Part shown: piece by piece, positions 26,004 to 35,181 of the stretch
Numbering within the stretch: position 1 is the first letter of the stretch
How the letters are laid out: each line of letters starts with the position of its first letter
Notes under the pieces: generated by a model
What the model was told of the DNA's origin: nothing
The model's input: the letters and a program-made list of their open reading frames with translations, nothing else
Database searches by the model: none
From: Clostridiales bacterium
GTDB taxonomy: Bacteria; Bacillota; Clostridia; Christensenellales; Aristaeellaceae
Length of the DNA: 56,049 bases
Direction of reading: 5' to 3'
Assembly (NCBI GenBank): GCA_012837965.1
Contig: DUQF01000004.1
Coordinates: forward strand, 1-56,049
Made by a program: the position numbers and the translations under genes

Positions 26004-26032
26004 ATTGTAGGCATTTAAAGAATGTTTGTCAA
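26004..26032 (-). promoter_or_regulatory. Promoter of the FAD enzyme/L,D-transpeptidase unit
   Basis: On the minus strand TTGACA (26027-26032) and TACAAT (26004-26009) are separated by 17 bases, about 30 bases upstream of the ATG. Confidence 0.75.
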
Positions 26033-26051
26033 TAAACTGAAATAGTTTCGC

Positions 26052-26079
26052 AATAAAAAAGGCGGATGCGCCGCCTTTT
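26052..26079 (-). terminator. Terminator of the copper operon
   Basis: AAAAGGCGG (26057-26065) pairs with CCGCCTTTT (26071-26079), and on the minus strand the stem runs into TTTTTTATTG. It lies just after the copper chaperone gene. Confidence 0.8.
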
Positions 26080-26090
26080 ATGAATTGATC

Positions 26091-26291
26091 TTAATTTATA
26101 ATTGTCGCATCAAAACCAAGGTCGTCCAAAATATCGATGGCTCGCTGAACTATGCATTCATCACCATAAACAAGCACGGTTTTATCGGTTAAATTGGGCA
26201 AAAATAAGATGCTTTCTTTTGAAAAAGCTTTGGTAATCCTTGCAACGCAGTTGTCGCAATGCATGTCCGGTACACTTAAAACAGTTTTCAT
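26091..26291 (-). CDS. copZ: Heavy-metal-associated domain protein, CopZ-like copper chaperone
   Basis: A 66-residue protein with the ferredoxin-like HMA fold. The metal ligands are in MHCDNC (Cys12 and Cys15), and the C-terminal DDLGFDATI matches the family. It probably hands Cu(I) to the ATPase encoded immediately upstream. Its ATG overlaps the copA stop codon (ATGA), so expression is coupled. The middle of the protein diverges from standard CopZ, so a related metal is possible. Confidence 0.8.
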   Translation of the reverse strand: MKTVLSVPDMHCDNCVARITKAFSKESILFLPNLTDKTVLVYGDECIVQRAIDILDDLGFDATIIN

Positions 26292-28549
26292 GGCAGGTCT
26301 TCTCCATCAAATTTTTGTTTATTTAATCGCAAGGCGTTGCTAATAACACTAAACGAGGAAAGCGACATGGCGAGCCCACCCAACATAGGATTGAGCAACG
26401 GACCGCCAAACAGATATAGAACACCTGCAGCAACGGGAATGCCAATGATATTGTAGATAAAGGCCCAAGCTAAATTTTGTTTGATATTACGAATGGTCGC
26501 CCTGCTTAATTGTATTGCATGGGCAACATTCATCATATTACTATTCATGATAACAACATCGGCCGTTTCAATGGCAATGTCCGTACCTGAACCAACGGCA
26601 CACCCGACATCAGCAAGAGCAAGGGCAGGCGCGTCGTTAATTCCGTCCCCAACCATCATGACCATGCCGTCAGTTTGATATTTTTCTACAATAGCAGCCT
26701 TGTCTTCAGGAAGCACTCCCGAATGATAGGCGCTGATTCCAAGCTTATTGGCGATTGTCTTAACAGCCTCGACACGGTCGCCGCTTAAAAGCACAGTCTT
26801 GATGTTTTTTTGCTGTAAATTTCCAATTAACTTGAAAGCTTCCTCTCTGAGAGGATCGGAAAAGGAAATTCCGCCAAGCAATGTGTCATCTTTGCTGATA
26901 AGAACAATCGAATGTCCCTGTACGCTTGCGTCATTCAAAAAAGTTTGAGCTATAGAAAGGTCTATACCCGCTTCAAGCAAATGATTTTGATTGCCCAAAA
27001 GGTACTTTTCACCTTTCAGACCCGACCCGCCCATTCCCCTACCCGGTGTTTCTTGTACATTCACTATATAATCGTCCACCCCGATTAGTTCACTTGGGGT
27101 TCGCCGAACAACAGCTTTAGCCAAGGGATGCTCCGAAGCTTGTTCCAAGTGGTAGGCAATTTTAAGTAAGTCCGCCTCAGTTCCGTGGTTGACCCAGATA
27201 GTATCTACCGTTGGTATACCGCGGGTTAAAGTGCCAGTCTTATCCAAAAGTACAGTCTTGACTTTTCCCATCTTTTCAAGGGTTTCACCGCTTCTAACCA
27301 ATATTCCGTGTTTTGCGCCGACACCGGTACCTACTAAGATAGCTGTAGGCGTTGCAAGACCCATTGCACAGGGGCAGGCAATAACCATAACCGAAACAAA
27401 GACTTGTAGTACAAAAGCTGTCGATTTTCCGGAAAAGGCCCAAAAGGCGGCGCTTATAAGCGCAATGACAATGACAATAGGCACAAACACACCGGAAATC
27501 TGATCGGCTAACTTGCTGATGGGCGCTTTCTTACCCTGAGCTTCCTCTACAAACCTGACAATACTTGAAAGTATCGTATCTTGCCGCATCTTTTGTACTT
27601 GAATGTGTAATAGGCCGCTTGTATTGACAGAACCGCAATATACTTGGCTCCCCGTTCCTTTTTCTCGCGGCATGCTTTCACCCGTGAGCATAGACTCATC
27701 AATGGCACTGTGTCCTTTGATAATAATACCATCTGCGGCTATACGCATGCCGGGGCTTACAAGGATAATGTCGCCTATTTTTAATGATTCGGCAGGCACT
27801 TCACGTAACCCCTGCTTATCCTCCAAAAAGGCGGTTTCCGGCGCAAGCTCCATAAGCCGCCTGATAGAATCGGTTGTTTTTTCATTCGACTTGGCTTCAA
27901 GGTATTTACCAAGCATAACTAAAGCCACAACAACTGCCGCCGACTCGAAATATAATTGATAAACAAGATGTGGATAATCGACAATCAAAAAAGTAATTAC
28001 AACGCTATAAAGATATGCCGAACCGCTGCCAAGGGCGATTAGAGAATCCATGTTCGGGTTTCTTTTAAGAAGCGCATGAAAGCCGCGGGTATAAAATCTT
28101 CGTCCTAAAAATAATACATAGGTGGTTAGTAGCAGTTGGATTATCGCGTGATTTACAGGGTACACCTTTCTGTCAACGAGGCGTGGAGTGGGCGCGCTAG
28201 GAAAAAACATTGGCAACATAGTAAGATAAAGCATTAAAGCCATAAAAACAACGGCGGCTATAACTGTTTGTTTTCGCCTTTTTATGTCGTTACTATTTTT
28301 TTGATGAACTTCTTTGGGCTTTTTATCTTGGTCAAAAACTTCAAGCTTTGCTTGAAAGCCTGCCCTTTTCACCTTACTAATAATTATTTCGGGCGTAACC
28401 TTAGTATCATCATATTTGATGATTAATTTTTTCGTTATCAGATTAACTTGCGCGTTCTCCACGCCATTAAGCTTTCTTATCACCCGTTCAACGGCGGACG
28501 AGCACGCAGCACAAGTCATTCCTTCAATTTCATAAACCTCGTTTTTCAT
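26288..28549 (-). CDS. copA: Copper-translocating P1B-type ATPase
   Basis: A 753-residue pump that exports Cu(I). One N-terminal HMA domain has GMTCAAC. Eight membrane segments follow, with the CPC transport site in VIACPCAMGLATP. The actuator motif is TGES, the phosphorylation motif DKTGTLT, the HP dipeptide is in SEHPLAKA, and GDGINDAP closes the hinge. The ATG at 28549 follows GGGAGG. A TATACT box (28569-28574, minus strand) with a weak -35 lies upstream. No CsoR or CopY regulator gene is adjacent, so the operon's control is elsewhere. Confidence 0.95.
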   Translation of the reverse strand: MKNEVYEIEGMTCAACSSAVERVIRKLNGVENAQVNLITKKLIIKYDDTKVTPEIIISKVKRAGFQAKLEVFDQDKKPKEVHQKNSNDIKRRKQTVIAAVVFMALMLYLTMLPMFFPSAPTPRLVDRKVYPVNHAIIQLLLTTYVLFLGRRFYTRGFHALLKRNPNMDSLIALGSGSAYLYSVVITFLIVDYPHLVYQLYFESAAVVVALVMLGKYLEAKSNEKTTDSIRRLMELAPETAFLEDKQGLREVPAESLKIGDIILVSPGMRIAADGIIIKGHSAIDESMLTGESMPREKGTGSQVYCGSVNTSGLLHIQVQKMRQDTILSSIVRFVEEAQGKKAPISKLADQISGVFVPIVIVIALISAAFWAFSGKSTAFVLQVFVSVMVIACPCAMGLATPTAILVGTGVGAKHGILVRSGETLEKMGKVKTVLLDKTGTLTRGIPTVDTIWVNHGTEADLLKIAYHLEQASEHPLAKAVVRRTPSELIGVDDYIVNVQETPGRGMGGSGLKGEKYLLGNQNHLLEAGIDLSIAQTFLNDASVQGHSIVLISKDDTLLGGISFSDPLREEAFKLIGNLQQKNIKTVLLSGDRVEAVKTIANKLGISAYHSGVLPEDKAAIVEKYQTDGMVMMVGDGINDAPALALADVGCAVGSGTDIAIETADVVIMNSNMMNVAHAIQLSRATIRNIKQNLAWAFIYNIIGIPVAAGVLYLFGGPLLNPMLGGLAMSLSSFSVISNALRLNKQKFDGEDLP

Positions 28550-28618
28550 AATTCCTCCCTTTTAAGTTAGTATAGCCTAGCTTAATTAAAATATCCAGCA
28601 TTTTCTTTATTTAACTGT

Positions 28619-28646
28619 TTGTTTTTGTTACAAAATAGTGTATAAT
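28619..28646 (+). promoter_or_regulatory. cdaA promoter
   Basis: TTGTTT (28619-28624) and a consensus TATAAT (28641-28646) are 16 bases apart, followed by a GGAGGG site and the cdaA ATG. It faces away from the divergent copA promoter. Confidence 0.6.
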
Positions 28647-28674
28647 TAAGAAACAATGGTGAAGGAGGGTGAAA

Positions 28675-29538
28675 ATGAGCTGGACGGGTTTGAACAATTT
28701 TTTCTGGAACATTTTTAATCGCCCTCGTCTTGTAGATATTTTTGATATTCTTGTCGTTGCTTTTCTGATATATAAGTTGCTCATGCTTACAAGCGGCACT
28801 CGAGCAAGCCAAGTATTAAAAGGCTTTATTTTGTTGGTTGTAGGCAATTGGCTTTCAGGTGCGCTTAAATTAACCAGCGTCAGTTGGCTGCTTGAAACTC
28901 TGCTAAATAATGGTACTTTAGTGCTGATGATTTTGTTCCAACCCGAACTGAGACGTGCGCTTGAACAAATCGGTCGTCGCACCAAATTGTTCAAGATTAA
29001 CAAAATGGAACGAACGGACAATCAGCGAATTACCAGCGAAATTAATCAGTGCTTGCAAAACCTATCCCGAAGGCGTATCGGCGCCTTGCTGGTGTTTGAG
29101 CAGCGTACCGGCTTAAATGATTTTATCGATACCGGCATAGAGCTTGACTCACTCATTTCAAGCAGCCTGTTAATCAGTATCTTTGAGCCCAACACCCCCT
29201 TACACGATGGCGCCATCATTTTAAGAGATGATCGTATTGTGTCCGCAACCTGTGTGTTGCCTTTGGCTGAGTCCAGCAACCTGTCAAGAGAGCTGGGTAC
29301 ACGCCACCGTGCCGGTATCGGCATTACCGAAACCACTGACGCCATCGTTTTTATCGTGTCTGAGGAAACAGGCATTATCTCAATGGCGCAAGGCGGTAAG
29401 TTGACCCGTCACCTTGATATTGATGCGGTGGACCGTATTTTAAGCAACATATACAACGATAATGATGACTCAATTTGGGGCGCCATCAAGACTTTTGTCG
29501 GTAAGATTGCCGCGCACACAAAGGAGGGGAAAAAATGA
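28675..29538 (+). CDS. cdaA: Diadenylate cyclase CdaA
   Basis: A 287-residue membrane-bound cyclase that condenses two ATP to cyclic di-AMP. Three N-terminal membrane helices (about 18-36, 42-58, 62-85) are followed by a DisA_N catalytic domain with PLHDGAIIL and GTRHRAGIG, the DGA and RHR motifs that bind ATP and metal. The ATG at 28675 is chosen because GGAGGG lies 5 bases upstream; the GTG two codons earlier overlaps that site. It overlaps cdaR by 4 bases (ATGA). Confidence 0.95.
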   Translation: MSWTGLNNFFWNIFNRPRLVDIFDILVVAFLIYKLLMLTSGTRASQVLKGFILLVVGNWLSGALKLTSVSWLLETLLNNGTLVLMILFQPELRRALEQIGRRTKLFKINKMERTDNQRITSEINQCLQNLSRRRIGALLVFEQRTGLNDFIDTGIELDSLISSSLLISIFEPNTPLHDGAIILRDDRIVSATCVLPLAESSNLSRELGTRHRAGIGITETTDAIVFIVSEETGIISMAQGGKLTRHLDIDAVDRILSNIYNDNDDSIWGAIKTFVGKIAAHTKEGKK

Positions 29539-30593
29539 AGATAAATATTTTTTTACGCTCGTTAAAGCCTTCCGGCGCTCTTTGGCAAGCTATTAAACGT
29601 ACCTTCACTCGCAGGTGGTCTTTAAAACTATTTAGTTTGTTAATTGCTGTAGGTTTGTGGGGGGTACTCATCACTTCTAACCCTGACTTAACAAGGGAAA
29701 AAATTTTTAATGGTGTGGAAATAACCATTGCCAATCGTGAGGTGCTCAAACGCAATGGTTTGGTAGTTATTTCCGGGCTTGAAAACTTGGAAAAAATCAA
29801 CATGCGAGTGGATGTCCCGCAAAAATCATATGACGCTTCAAGCCCTGCCAACTACAATGTCCGGGTGGATTTATCGCGTATTTCCCAAACGGGCAAACAA
29901 TCCATCCCTATTCTGACAACTTCTTCCAATACCTATGGACAGGTCAGGCATCTATCTACCTCTGAAATTGTCGTAACGGTAGACAACTATATCTCCCGTA
30001 GTAGAATCCCCGTACAAATACGGGAAGAAGGAAACGTACCCGAAGGCTTCTTTGGAACCACTCCCACAATTGACCCATCAACTGTTACCATTTCCGGACC
30101 ACGCTCGCTTGTACAAAACATAGTGCGCTGTGTTGCTTTTTACGATAAAAGCACCTTGGTACCGATAGGTAGAACACAAATTAATGCCATCCCCTTTAAG
30201 CTATTTACAAATGACGATAAAGAAATATCCGGTGAAATTGAAGTAACAAGCGATTCCATTGCTTTAGATTCTTTCCTTGTGGAACAAACGCTCTATCCTC
30301 TTTATTCTGTTCCTGTTAATACAAGCGCCGTTACAACAGGAAAGGTTGCAAAAGGCTATGAAATTGTTAATATTTCTGTTGATCCTACAACAATTTATGT
30401 GGCAGGCTTTGATGACAGTGCCTCCAACATGGCCATGGTTGATTTAGAGGTTCCCTTAAATATAGCCGGTGCCACCGAAACAATAGTCCGCCAAATAAAG
30501 CTTATCCGCCCTTCTAACTTGGTTCATATGAGTAATAACGCTGTTTACGTGACGGTAGAAATCGCCAAAATCGGAGAAGAAACAAATAAATGA
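29535..30593 (+). CDS. cdaR: CdaA regulatory protein CdaR (YbbR domains)
   Basis: A 352-residue protein with one N-terminal membrane helix (about 29-46) and about three extracytoplasmic YbbR-type beta repeats; the recurring PSTVTISGP and PTTIYVAGF segments mark the repeats. CdaR binds and modulates CdaA, and the two genes overlap as usual. The expected third partner, glmM, does not follow; an unrecognised membrane protein does. Confidence 0.88.
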   Translation: MKINIFLRSLKPSGALWQAIKRTFTRRWSLKLFSLLIAVGLWGVLITSNPDLTREKIFNGVEITIANREVLKRNGLVVISGLENLEKINMRVDVPQKSYDASSPANYNVRVDLSRISQTGKQSIPILTTSSNTYGQVRHLSTSEIVVTVDNYISRSRIPVQIREEGNVPEGFFGTTPTIDPSTVTISGPRSLVQNIVRCVAFYDKSTLVPIGRTQINAIPFKLFTNDDKEISGEIEVTSDSIALDSFLVEQTLYPLYSVPVNTSAVTTGKVAKGYEIVNISVDPTTIYVAGFDDSASNMAMVDLEVPLNIAGATETIVRQIKLIRPSNLVHMSNNAVYVTVEIAKIGEETNK

Positions 30594-31297
30594 ATCAACT
30601 GAGTAACTGGTTATTGAGTCTGCTATTTGGATGGACAGGCTTACTTGCTAATGGCATTTTGGATTTGTTTAGCAAAGATCAGGGTATGATTAGCAGAATA
30701 TTTGAACACACGTGGTTCATTTTGTTTATTGCTATCGTGGTAATCGGTACAATCATTGACCAAATTGTTTGGTTTGCCCGCTGGCAGCCGCATAAAATAC
30801 GAAAGTATGAAAAACAGGCGCAGGAAAATATGACCTCTACCGGATTCGCCACTCTTGATCAAGAGATGGACAGCTATGCGGATTTTTATGCCTACCAACA
30901 TCAGTATGACGAGCAGCCTTTTGAAAACGAGCAAATTTATATCGACAATACAGCATATCCCGACGAGCCAGTTGAAACCTATATTCCTCAAAATACTACC
31001 ATCCAAGTGGAATGGTATCCGTCGTTTCCAGATCAACAAATAGACAGTTTTTATCCTTATGAGCTGCCGGTTTATCCACAAGAGGTACAGGGTGATTTTG
31101 TGCCCATGCCGCCATATCCGCCGATTCAAGGAAACGAAAACCTCGTTGCAAATGATAGTTTCGCTCCCCCGATTAACGAAGACTACCACCCCCCATTGAT
31201 TGAACCAGAAATAGTCTATCCGGTTGATCCTCAACCGGAAGAGCCTTCTAATCAGCAGCCCGTAAGAAGGCGTCGAACAAGTCCATCTGACCAATGA
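30590..31297 (+). CDS. Unrecognised membrane protein with disordered Pro/Tyr/Glu-rich tail
   Basis: A 235-residue protein I cannot assign. It has two hydrophobic segments (about 8-25 and 41-62), then a basic stretch (WQPHKIRKYEKQ) and a long tail from about residue 80 to the end that is rich in Pro, Tyr, Glu, Gln and Asp with almost no predicted structure, ending in RRRRTSPSDQ. Its ATG overlaps the cdaR stop and its own stop overlaps rsmF (both ATGA), so it is tightly coupled to the c-di-AMP genes and occupies the place of glmM. It may be a CdaA/CdaR partner; this is inference from position. Confidence 0.8.
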   Translation: MNQLSNWLLSLLFGWTGLLANGILDLFSKDQGMISRIFEHTWFILFIAIVVIGTIIDQIVWFARWQPHKIRKYEKQAQENMTSTGFATLDQEMDSYADFYAYQHQYDEQPFENEQIYIDNTAYPDEPVETYIPQNTTIQVEWYPSFPDQQIDSFYPYELPVYPQEVQGDFVPMPPYPPIQGNENLVANDSFAPPINEDYHPPLIEPEIVYPVDPQPEEPSNQQPVRRRRTSPSDQ

Positions 31298-32622
31298 TTG
31301 AACAGCTGCCACAAGCTTTTCTCAATCAAATGCGGGCCCTTTTGGGGCCTAATTTTGATAATTTTTTTCTAACTTATCAAGATGAGCCAGCACGTGCTGC
31401 TAGGTTTCAATACGGACAGCCGGAAAATTTAGAGCAGATCCCGTGGGAAGAAAATGCACGCTATATTCCCTTTGATTCAAGCCTGGGCCAGAGTATAGAA
31501 CATGAAGCAGGCGCTTTTTACATTCAGGAGCCAAGCGCTATGCTGCCCGCCCGCTTATTATCGCCCAAAGCTAGTGAAAAAGTGCTTGACCTGTGCGCAG
31601 CGCCCGGCGGAAAAGCAACTCAGCTTGCGCAAATCATGCAAAACACCGGCGTTCTTGTGTGCAATGAGCCGATTGTATCCCGCGCGAAAATTCTAAGCAG
31701 TAACATAGAACGAATGGGCGTATCTTGTGCCATTGTAACGCAAAGCTACCCAGAGGCGCTTGCGCAACGTTTTCCTGATTATTTTGACAAAATTTTGGTC
31801 GATGCTCCCTGTTCCGGCGAGGGCATGTTCCGCAAAAATCCCGAAGTGATTGGCGAATGGTCACAAAACAGTCCTGAAACCTGTGCAAGAAGGCAAAGCG
31901 ATCTTCTTGACTGTGCCGCACAAATGCTGCGCCCGAGCGGAAAAATAGTTTATAGCACTTGTACATTTAATGAGATTGAAAATGAAGGTGTCATTAAAGA
32001 TTTTCTCTCTTCTCATCCGGAATTTGCCACAGTAGATACTGTCATTAACGGGCTGAAAACAAGCAAAGGCTGTATCCGCTTTTATCCGCATACAGTAAAA
32101 GGAGAAGGGCATTTTGCTTGTCTGCTTGAGAAATCCAAGCTTATATCTGCTAACAATTTACAGCTGGTTTCGACAACCAAAAAAACAAGCAAATACGCCC
32201 CGCCTCATGAGAAAACCACTAAAGTTTTATCTGAAGTCAAGCGTTTGGTTCGGCTCGAAAAGATAGGTGGTCAGGTACAGCTTTTTCAAAACAGTTATGT
32301 GCTGTCCCCCATTGAGCTTGAAATGTTTGAAGGCATAAAGCTCTTGCGTTTAGGCTTGCATCTTGGGAAGTTCAAGGGGAAAACTTTCATCCCTGATCAT
32401 GCTTTGGCACGGGCATTGCCTGCCAAGCACATTATCCCTCTGTCAAAAGAAGATGCCTATCGCTACCTGTACGGGGAAGAATTAGGCATAATTTCCTGCA
32501 ATATTTCAAAAGTGCAGTTTGTCGTGGTAAGCTATCAGGGTTTACCCTTAGGCTGGGCAAAGATCGTTGGTGACCGGCTAAAAAACCACTATCCAAAGGG
32601 TTTGCGTAAAGCGCTTCGATAA
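31294..32622 (+). CDS. rsmF: RsmF/NSUN-type rRNA m5C methyltransferase
   Basis: A 442-residue SAM-dependent RNA cytosine-C5 methyltransferase. The SAM loop is VLDLCAAPGGKATQLA, motif IV is DAPCSGEGMFRKNPE and motif VI is YSTCTFN; the two cysteines (of PC and TC) are the catalytic pair. The C-terminal domain, ending GLPLGWAKIVGDRLKNHYPKG, is the PUA-like part found in RsmF. It closes the cdaA-cdaR run. The exact target nucleotide cannot be deduced from sequence. Confidence 0.9.
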   Translation: MIEQLPQAFLNQMRALLGPNFDNFFLTYQDEPARAARFQYGQPENLEQIPWEENARYIPFDSSLGQSIEHEAGAFYIQEPSAMLPARLLSPKASEKVLDLCAAPGGKATQLAQIMQNTGVLVCNEPIVSRAKILSSNIERMGVSCAIVTQSYPEALAQRFPDYFDKILVDAPCSGEGMFRKNPEVIGEWSQNSPETCARRQSDLLDCAAQMLRPSGKIVYSTCTFNEIENEGVIKDFLSSHPEFATVDTVINGLKTSKGCIRFYPHTVKGEGHFACLLEKSKLISANNLQLVSTTKKTSKYAPPHEKTTKVLSEVKRLVRLEKIGGQVQLFQNSYVLSPIELEMFEGIKLLRLGLHLGKFKGKTFIPDHALARALPAKHIIPLSKEDAYRYLYGEELGIISCNISKVQFVVVSYQGLPLGWAKIVGDRLKNHYPKGLRKALR

Positions 32623-32744
32623 AAGCCATATAAACTTCAACAGTACCGCTACAAAATCATTAAAATACGTGGAATTTCTCATTTGCCGTTCATCACAAAA
32701 TCAACTCCTTCTTTTCCTTGCCTATTACCGCTGATTGTAGACAT

Positions 32745-32763
32745 ACATGGCATTTTGCCGTGT
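32745..32763. other. Weak hairpin in the rsmF to helicase gap
   Basis: ACATGGC and GCCGTGT form a 7-bp stem (one G-U pair) around ATTTT without a proper T run. It is the only structure seen in the 250-base gap 32623-32872, which otherwise is AT-rich and shows no gene. A promoter for the helicase gene probably lies at 32810-32855, but no single -35/-10 pair stands out. Confidence 0.3.
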
Positions 32764-32872
32764 TACTTTCATACAAATCTTGCGCCTGTTTTTTCGCATA
32801 TTTATTGAATTTATTTTACTTCTCCAGGTAAAAATAGTAGTATAACATCATATAAAATTGAGGAGGAATACC

Positions 32873-35140
32873 GTGTCGGTCGATACACTGTCTGTGCAGC
32901 TTAACAAATTGGAAAACACTCTGCGAAGCATCCGCTTGTCGCCAGTCATAAGCGAAAATGAGCTGCATACACATGTACAAAAGGCGTTAACGGATAAGGG
33001 CTTTCAAGTCGAGCACGAAGCTATAATCGCTCCTAGCTCACGGGTAGATTTTTTGGTCGATAGAGTCGCCATTGAAATTAAACGTAATCGTCCAAATAGG
33101 ACTGCCCTGTTAAAGCAATTAAACCGCTATGCCCAGTCGCCTTTGGTTGACGCTATTTTTGTGATTACCGAAAAGAGCTTAAGTCTTCCTCCCACAATCA
33201 TGGGTAAACCCGTCCAATCGCTTTCATTGCTGTCGCTTTGGGGGATTGCGCCACAGGCGCAAAAAAGCAAAAAAATTGAAGAAAAAACCACCACATCAGA
33301 AATATATCCATCAGAAAATCTTAACCCTATCCAAGCCGATATTCAGCTTCCATCACCGGTTGGTAGTAATACAACAGACAGTATAGAGAATGAAACATTG
33401 ACGCCACCTCTCCCCGACTACTTATCAAACCCACAAGACAGCGGCTTTGTGTATGGCACTCTTTCGTATAACAGAAGGCGAAAGTGTTGGGTAATCAAGG
33501 GCGACCCTGAAGTGACCGAAATGGCCAAAAGGCTGTTTCCCGGCAGCCATTCAGGCAGACGGGGCACAGCGTTTTTTTCCGGAGGTCGGCGCAATGTTGG
33601 CAACCTGAACTGGCTGATGCTGCGCTATCCCCTATCTATCATGCCAAGAGATCAGGCGCTTTGGCAAAGTGAGTTGGAACAGGCTCGCCATCATTACCAA
33701 AAAAACAGCCAATTGCAGTTAAGGGGTCTGTCCCCCGCCACACCGCCCCAAACCTCCTTTTTAGGTGAGCTCAGGGACTTTCAAAAACAGGGACTTTATT
33801 GGCTTAACCACACGCAAAGAGGCCTGTTGGCCGACGAAATGGGACTCGGAAAAACAGTACAATTGCTTGCCTTTTTGGCATCGAAAGAACAGTATCCTGT
33901 CCTCATTGTTGTGCCGCCGCACCTTGTCCTTAACTGGCAAAGTGAAATTAGCCGTTTTTTGTTAATCAATGGAAAAGAACCGCAAATCCATGTACTTAAA
34001 GGCTTGACCCCCTACAAGCTTCCATTGGCGGACATTTACCTGTGCCACTACCTACTTTTACGTGGTTGGAAAGAAGCCTTACCGATATACGCTTTTCGCA
34101 TGGTGGTTTTTGATGAGATTCAGGAATTACGCAGGTCGGGCACCGAAAAATACAGTGCTGCCTCCCTGCTTGCTGAAAGCGTTGATACCGTTATCGGCCT
34201 ATCGGGAACACCCATCTATAACAGGGGCGGTGAAATATGGAACGTGATGAACATTATCGATTTCCATTTCTTAGGCGATTGGGAATCTTTCTCTCGTGAA
34301 TGGTGCTATGGATATGCTGGCGACATTGTCGCCAAACCCGAGCTGCTTGGTGCATTTTTGCGCCGGGAAGGATTAATGCTCAGACGCACCAAAGCCGATG
34401 TTTTGCCTGAGCTGCCGGAAAAGCGGCGCCTTGTGCAAAAAATTGATGTGGACTCCAAAACATATCGAGTCCTGATGCAACCCGTTATTGATAATTTAAT
34501 GAAGCTAAGCAACGATGAAACGCTTACCCTGTCCGAAAAAGCGCTGCTGGAAAGCAATATTTCCCGTGGCCAGCGCCAAGCAACCGGTGTGAGTAAAGCG
34601 CCCTATGTAGCGCAGTTTGTACGGGCGCTTCTTGAAGAAAAAGAAAAGGTTCTTCTGTTTGCGCACCATCACTTAGTGATGGACCAATACAAAAAAGATT
34701 TGAAAAGCTACAGCCCCGCCATGATTACAGGACGAGAAACCGCTGAGCAGAAACAAAAGGCACAGGAACGGTTTCTCGGGGGGCGAACTAACCTATGCAT
34801 CATTAGTCTGCGGGCGGCTTCGGGGCTTAACTTGCAAAACGCAAGCTGCGTGGTGTTTGGAGAGCTGGACTGGTCGCCTGCCGTTCACTCCCAGGCTGAA
34901 GACCGTGCACACCGAATCGGCCAGAAAGATTCGCTGTTATGCTATTATCTTGTTTCTCCCAAAGGGTCCGATGCCTATATACAGGATGCTTTGGGGCTTA
35001 AAATAAGCCAGTTTTCGCTGCTCATGGGACAAAGCGTCCCCGATGAAAGCAAGGTGCAGGAAAGCGCTAACCTTGCAAGGACTCACGCAGAAAAATTATT
35101 ACAAAAATTTTTGAGCCGAACGGATAATGAGCCTGTTTGA
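32873..35140 (+). CDS. SNF2-family helicase fused to a PD-(D/E)XK nuclease-like domain
   Basis: A 755-residue fusion. Residues about 20-110 look like a PD-(D/E)XK nuclease: helix with Glu30, then VDFLV (Asp59), IEIKR (Glu68 and Lys70) and LLKQLNRYA (Gln82). A low-complexity linker (about 125-185) leads to a conserved GDPEVTEMAKRLFPG / LNWLMLRYPL module, then the SNF2 ATPase: DEMGLGKT, VVPPHLVLNW, FDEIQELR, GLSGTPIYN and, in lobe 2, SLRAASGLNLQ and QAEDRAHRIGQ. All ATPase motifs are intact. GAGGAGG lies 5-10 bases before a GTG at 32873, which is preferred to an upstream TTG. It is followed by ruvC-ruvA-ruvB, suggesting a DNA repair or fork-remodelling role. Confidence 0.85.
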   Translation: MSVDTLSVQLNKLENTLRSIRLSPVISENELHTHVQKALTDKGFQVEHEAIIAPSSRVDFLVDRVAIEIKRNRPNRTALLKQLNRYAQSPLVDAIFVITEKSLSLPPTIMGKPVQSLSLLSLWGIAPQAQKSKKIEEKTTTSEIYPSENLNPIQADIQLPSPVGSNTTDSIENETLTPPLPDYLSNPQDSGFVYGTLSYNRRRKCWVIKGDPEVTEMAKRLFPGSHSGRRGTAFFSGGRRNVGNLNWLMLRYPLSIMPRDQALWQSELEQARHHYQKNSQLQLRGLSPATPPQTSFLGELRDFQKQGLYWLNHTQRGLLADEMGLGKTVQLLAFLASKEQYPVLIVVPPHLVLNWQSEISRFLLINGKEPQIHVLKGLTPYKLPLADIYLCHYLLLRGWKEALPIYAFRMVVFDEIQELRRSGTEKYSAASLLAESVDTVIGLSGTPIYNRGGEIWNVMNIIDFHFLGDWESFSREWCYGYAGDIVAKPELLGAFLRREGLMLRRTKADVLPELPEKRRLVQKIDVDSKTYRVLMQPVIDNLMKLSNDETLTLSEKALLESNISRGQRQATGVSKAPYVAQFVRALLEEKEKVLLFAHHHLVMDQYKKDLKSYSPAMITGRETAEQKQKAQERFLGGRTNLCIISLRAASGLNLQNASCVVFGELDWSPAVHSQAEDRAHRIGQKDSLLCYYLVSPKGSDAYIQDALGLKISQFSLLMGQSVPDESKVQESANLARTHAEKLLQKFLSRTDNEPV

Positions 35141-35181
35141 CAAGCCTCGTTGCCTGACTTATCATGATAGGCGGAGGAAAA

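Noticed and set aside
30641-31312. Long minus-strand frame of 223 residues opposite the unknown cdaR-linked gene
   Set aside because: It is the mirror of a Pro/Tyr/Gln-rich gene on the other strand; the plus-strand gene has ATGA coupling at both ends, while this frame has no ribosome binding site.
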